Positions 60,276 through 64,000 of a stretch of DNA of 64,000 nucleotides are shown one piece after another; within the stretch, counting starts at the first letter, position 1, and each line of letters starts with the position of its first letter. The position numbers and the translations under genes were made by a program. This DNA comes from Verrucomicrobiota bacterium (GTDB lineage Bacteria > Verrucomicrobiota > Verrucomicrobiia > Opitutales > Opitutaceae), in assembly GCA_016721945.1 (NCBI GenBank), contig JADKHC010000021.1:34583-98582 (forward strand), written 5' to 3'. The notes beneath the pieces were generated by a model, which did not search any database, was not told the DNA's origin, and saw only the letters and a program-made list of their open reading frames with translations.

Positions 60276-61285
60276 CTATGACATCGGACGGAACAAGAGG
60301 GCTTTTGGTTTGGGCTCAAAAGACTTCACCAAATCGAGCACCATGCGGCCTGCATTCTGAGTGGGCGCGCCGATCGTAGCGGAGTCGTATGCGATGAATG
60401 TATCCTGAGTCTTGATACCGCGTCCGGTATCCAGAGGCCCGACCAGTGCGTTTTTCAGATAGTCTTCCGGTACGTCGAAGTAGCACGGTTTAGCCAGCAT
60501 CGTCGCGAGTTCTTCGCGCTTCGAGAGGTCGTCGCAAAACCGACTGGCAGCGATGAGCGCGGCTAGAAGACGAAGGTGGACGTCCTCTTTTCTCCTGAGC
60601 GAAATCCTCGAGCACGAGCAGGACCTTTTTCGGGCTGTTTCAGTGCAGCATCAGCGCCAGTGGTGACGATCCAACCGGTCTGGTTTTTGACGGCAGCAGA
60701 ATTCCACGGTTCCGCCACGCAGTATCCATCGAGGAAACCTTTGCTGAAACTTTCGTAGAGCAGCCCGGATGGAATGACGACGATATGGACATCGGTTTCT
60801 GGATTTACTCCGGCCGAATGGAGCCACTGGCGGAGCAGGAAATGCTGCGTGGAAAGTTCGAGCACGATGCCGAAAACAAATTTGCGCACGCCTTTGCGAT
60901 TGCGGATGACTTCACCGGCGGATGTCGCATCGCGCACACCGAGGTCCCAGAGTTCGTTGGAAAGCGTTATGGCGCTACCCTTGGAAGAGAGAATTAGGCC
61001 GGTGAGACAGGACCGGGGAACAACACCGATTCCGCAATGAATCGAAAGCAAAACGCTCGCGTGTGCAGCGACTGCATCGAGTTCGTTATGCCAAAAGTTT
61101 TCGCGAATCGTAGCCCAGCCGACTTCGCGCGAAAGACGCACATCAAGCGCGTAATCTTCGAAAATCCCGAGCTCCTTGGCCGCAATGAGCGTCGCGCAAT
61201 CCACCGTTGGCACGAAGCCTACATTGAGCCGATCGTTCGAACTACGAGCGCTGTTTCGCTTAGCGGTGCTGAGGCGTGGACGCAT
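60276..61285 (-). pseudogene. NrtA/NasS-family binding protein, probably cytoplasmic, frameshifted
   Basis: The protein has the CmpA/NrtA fold: LNVGFVPTVDCATLIAAKELGIFEDYALDVRLSREVGWATIRENFW, ILSSKGSAITLSNELWD, and FLDGYCVAEPWNSAAV. No signal peptide or lipobox precedes it, unlike transporter-linked NrtA, so it resembles NasS, a cytoplasmic nitrate/nitrite sensor. The frame breaks near 60637 and 60592; the joined middle reads VLLVLEDFAQEK and DVHLRLLAALIAASRFCDDLSK. It ends DYLKNALVGPLDTGRG to a stop at 60276. Joined length is about 336 aa. It lies upstream of urtA, on the same strand, separated by the structured leader. Start at 61285 is my choice; 61342 is possible. Confidence 0.75.
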
Positions 61286-61484
61286 GTCGGACGAACGTTT
61301 AGCATCGCTTGTGCCATCAGTTAAAAAGCTGATGTAAAACAATATATGAATATTAAGATAAGCAGCTATGAAAAAAAAGATAAGATAGGAAAAGTCATTT
61401 GCCCACAGTCAGTCCAGAATGTTACAGCGCACATTTACGCCGAAACGAAGAGGTTGGATCCAAAACTGCTAGTGGACCGCAACC
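61286..61484. promoter_or_regulatory. Divergent promoter region of the NasS-like and LysR genes
   Basis: This short AT-rich stretch separates the minus-strand nitrogen operon from the + strand LysR gene, the usual place for LysR binding sites. The motif agataag occurs at about 61356 and 61378 with a further agata following. No exact operator can be named. Confidence 0.35.
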
Positions 61485-62412
61485 ATGCGCCCGGTAACAA
61501 AATTGACCATCGAGAGCCAGCAGCTGCATGTGTACGTAATTCTGGCCCGCTTATTGAATATGAGCCGAGCGGCGGAACAACTCGGCATGACTCCTTCCGG
61601 AATCAGTCATTGTTTGAAGGCGCTCGAAGACGATCTGGGGTGCCGACTGTTCGAGCGCACGTCGCGCAAGATGATGCTGACACGAGCTGGCCGGGAATTT
61701 TGAGCGAAGCGGATGGAGATTCTTGTGCGGATGCAGGCCGTGCGCGAAAAAATCCGTTCTTGGAGCGACCGGAAACATGGGCAGATCCGGCTTGGGGCAA
61801 ACTCGACCGCGTGCCACCTGATTCTTCCTCGATTGCTGCGAGTTTCGCGAAAAGTTTCCTGAGTTCACGGTGAAGATTGAGCCTTTTGATCCACGGTGTG
61901 CCAATGAGCTCTTGTCGGATGGGCGGCTCGATATGGTGATCGGAACCGAACCATTTTCTATCACCGGGATGCAGTTCGAGTTTCTGGCCGAAGACGATTT
62001 GCAGTTCCTCGTTCACCCGCTCCATCCCTGGGCAGGGAAACGACCGGTCACCCGCGAGCAGATTTCAAGTGGCCGGTTTATAATACCGGAAGCGTCGGGC
62101 GACACGTTTAAACTAATCGAGGCTCACTTTAAGAAAGAGCGGATCGAGATTCTACCGCTGATCGAGGTCGCGGCTGAAGATGCGGTGAAACATTTTGTCG
62201 AACTCGACATGGGCGTGGGAATCATGCCGCGCTGGTTGTCGCCAAGGAGATTGAACTGAATCGCTTGGTTGCGCTTCCACTCGGAAGCGTCCGCTGAAAC
62301 GCCGCTGGGGAATCTATGCACGCTCACACCGGCTCCGATTGCGGAAAGTCTTCTGGTCAGTCTTTGCCGAAGCGTGATGCGGGATCTGGTGCAGGGCGTG
62401 CGCCGGAGATAG
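61485..62412 (+). pseudogene. LysR-family transcriptional regulator, frameshifted
   Basis: The N-terminal helix-turn-helix is clear: LTIESQQLHVYVILARLLNMSRAAEQLGMTPSGISHCLKALEDDLGCRLFERTSRKMMLTRAG. The effector domain continues in other frames: IRLGANSTACHLILPRLLR, then KIEPFDPRCANELLSDGRLDMVIGTEPF, then DAVKHFVELDMGVGIMPRW and finally WGIYARSH and DLVQGVRRR to a stop at 62412. Indels are near 61700, 61845, 62238, 62290 and 62375. It is divergent from the NasS-like/urt operon and probably controls it. Joined length is about 309 aa, normal for LysR proteins. Confidence 0.85.
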
Positions 62413-62419
62413 AGCGCAC

Positions 62420-63183
62420 TTACTTCCAGAGAGCGACCAGGTCTTCCTGACGGAGCCAGCCGGTTTGGCCGTTGGGGAAACTGAGGCGGGACCAGGCACC
62501 GGGAACGAATGTATGGTTCACAATAGCGACGGTGCCGGCGGCGAGTGGAGTGGTTTTTTGCGCGGTGTCGGCCTCGGTCGGGATCGAGCGTAGCGTGGTG
62601 TCGTGCCAGACGATGACGGCGCGGGCGTCGTTGATTGGCGAATACACACGCAGGCTAAAGACCGCAGCGCTGCCGAGGAGGATCGCGAAGGTGAACAACG
62701 TGATAGCGGTGATTTTAAGCCAGCGGGCGGGGTTACCATAACCACGCAACAGAAGGAGCGCACCACCGAAGGCGGCGAGGCTGAGGGCGAAGATGGCTGC
62801 GAGCTGCCACTGGGTGGCGGAGAGCTGGCTGGCGAGTTGGTGGGGCGGATGCGAACGGGCGAAGCCCGATAAAACGGAGGGTGCATAGCCAGCGCGCTCC
62901 ATCGTGAAGGCGAGATTCCAGCGGATGGCGGTATCGCGTGGTTGTTGAGCTAAGGCGGCAGCGGCGTGCGGCGGCTTCCGGCCCAACGATCCTGTTGAGC
63001 GAGTGCGAGCGCGAGGTTGTGATGGGCGGCAGCGCTGGCTGGAGATTTTACGAGAGCGGAGCGCCAGGCTTGTTCGGCGGCGGCAAAGTCGGCTCGGTCC
63101 TAGGGAGCGCGTCCAGCGCCAGCGCGGAGGGTTGTGCTCGTGAGGGTGAGGCCGATGACGATTAGCGCCGCGAAGGGCAGGAG
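62420..63183 (-). pseudogene. batE: BatE-like TPR and SH3-domain protein, frameshifted
   Basis: The readable C-terminal part (62420-62986) has TPR-like residues (ALAQQPRDTAIRWNLAFTMERAGY), two membrane segments (LAAIFALSLAAFGGALLLL, ITAITLFTFAILLGSAAVF) and a bacterial SH3 domain ending GAWSRLSFPNGQTGWLRQEDLVALWK. Upstream in another frame are LPFAALIVIGLTLTSTTL and AAEQAWRSALVKSPASAAAHHNLALALAQQ, again a TPR helix pair. The order signal/TPR/TM/SH3 matches BatE of aerotolerance operons. Indels are near 62985 and 63100. The start is uncertain. Confidence 0.7.
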
Positions 63184-63263
63184 TTCTTAAGCCGAAACAC
63201 TTGCCAGAAGAAAAAGGCTTTGACGCGGTTGTCTTGCAGAGCTTGTTGGGCGCGGGTGATCAA

Positions 63264-64000
63264 TCATGGTAATGGAGTGGCATCGCGATAGAGCGCGCGT
63301 TCGGTGTCGGCCAGAGGGCGGACCACTGGCTGGCGGTGCGGGGTGGGGCACCGCCTGCCGGTGAAGTCGGAAGCGGTCAGGGCGGCTGGGGTGATTTGGT
63401 AGAGGATCGCGGTGTCTTTGCCAGGCGAGCAGAGGGCGGCAATTTGGGAGCTGATCCTTGGCGGGACGAAGTATTTCGATTGTAGCGGCAAAGGCGGGCG
63501 CGAGTTTCGCGGCGTGGACGCAATGGATCGGTTTCCGCGGGCGCGGCGCAGCGCGAGCCAGAGCCAGAAAGCGAGCAAGGCGGCGACAGGCAGACAAAGG
63601 GCGGCGAGGAGCGAGCTGACCTTAAGTGGAGGTTGAGACTCGCCGGTGTCAGGCAACGGGTCGCGCGGAAGGCCTTTGGGCATGGCGGGCGGTTTTGCTT
63701 TCCCGGCTTGGCCCTGCGGAGGAGGCGGGGTTGTGATGGCGGGAGTGGAGGTCTCGGCGGTTGCGGCGGAAATCGTTACCGTAACAGCGGGCGTTGTGAC
63801 GTTTGATATTCGCCTTTGAAGGGATCGAAATAACTCCAGGTAGTTGGCCTAGCGTGTAGTTGCCGGGTTTTGGTTGGTATGAGGCTTTGACATCCTCGAC
63901 CAGAGAGGCGTCGAAGAGCATGCCTTCTTTGGGTGTGCGCCGGGCCTGGCTGCACGGTGCGGAAATCTTTCGAGACGCTGCGTGCGGGCAAGCCAGAGAG
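63264..64000 (-). pseudogene. batD: BatD-like protein, C-terminal part, frameshifted, cut by window edge
   Basis: The right end of the window encodes the C-terminal part of a BatD (aerotolerance) protein, whose N-terminus lies beyond 64000. GMLFDASLVEDVKAS and YQPKPGNYTLGQLPG occur in one frame, SYFDPFKGEYQT and PAVTVTISAATAETSTPAITTPPPP in others. A Pro-rich linker and one membrane helix (VSSLLAALCLPVAALLAFWLWLAL) follow, then a cytoplasmic domain to a stop at 63264. BatD is normally membrane-anchored with large periplasmic Ig-like domains and sits beside BatE, as here. At least three indels are visible. Confidence 0.7.

Overview
The window reads as a chromosomal segment of a Gram-negative, polysaccharide-degrading bacterium. 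It holds a TonB-dependent receptor, several secreted glycoside hydrolases, a Wzx/Wzy exopolysaccharide locus, BatD/BatE proteins and a urea/short-chain-amide transport cluster. This mix fits Verrucomicrobiota, probably Opitutaceae. That placement is inferred from gene content only.

Region 1 (about 0.6-26.2 kb) is an exopolysaccharide locus. Its first part, on the + strand, holds the initiating sugar phosphotransferase, an outer-membrane beta-barrel protein, a Wza-type export protein, a Wzz/BY-kinase chain-length protein and GDP-mannose 4,6-dehydratase. An AT-richer variable block follows: flippase, polymerase, two GT2 enzymes, a pyruvyl-transferase-like protein, GT4 enzymes, a beta-helix protein, a VanZ-like membrane protein, a second polymerase/ligase and another GT4. 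A minus-strand block (second flippase, GT4, GT9) converges on it. A secreted GH39-like hydrolase with a Ser-rich linker and a GlyGly-CTERM-like tail lies at its edge (26.6-29.1 kb).

Region 2 (29.5-42.4 kb) is an alpha-glucan (starch/maltodextrin) utilisation locus. It has an AraC regulator, a minus-strand run of secreted GH31, GH77 (MalQ), an MFS sugar transporter and secreted GH13, a TonB-dependent receptor, and a divergent second GH13. No SusD-like gene is present.

Region 3 (42.4-50.3 kb) begins with a GH2 beta-galactosidase-like gene lying between a decayed copy of a tRNA-Leu 3' end and the intact tRNA-Leu(CAG). Small housekeeping-type genes follow: Hsp20, MazG-like, MIF-like, GNAT, GluQ-RS and others, with REP-like inverted repeats between them.

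Region 4 (50.3-64 kb) holds LOG, NUDIX and GH3 genes, fmdA/fmdB with urtABCDE, a NrtA/NasS-like protein, a LysR regulator and batE/batD. Almost every gene here is broken by one-base indels, several in homopolymers and some mutually compensating. Genes before about 50.8 kb are intact. A local drop in sequence accuracy explains this better than decay of many unrelated genes. The urt operon has an internal terminator after urtA, and its leader can fold into a nested stem with a pseudoknot; this leader is the best candidate for an undescribed element.
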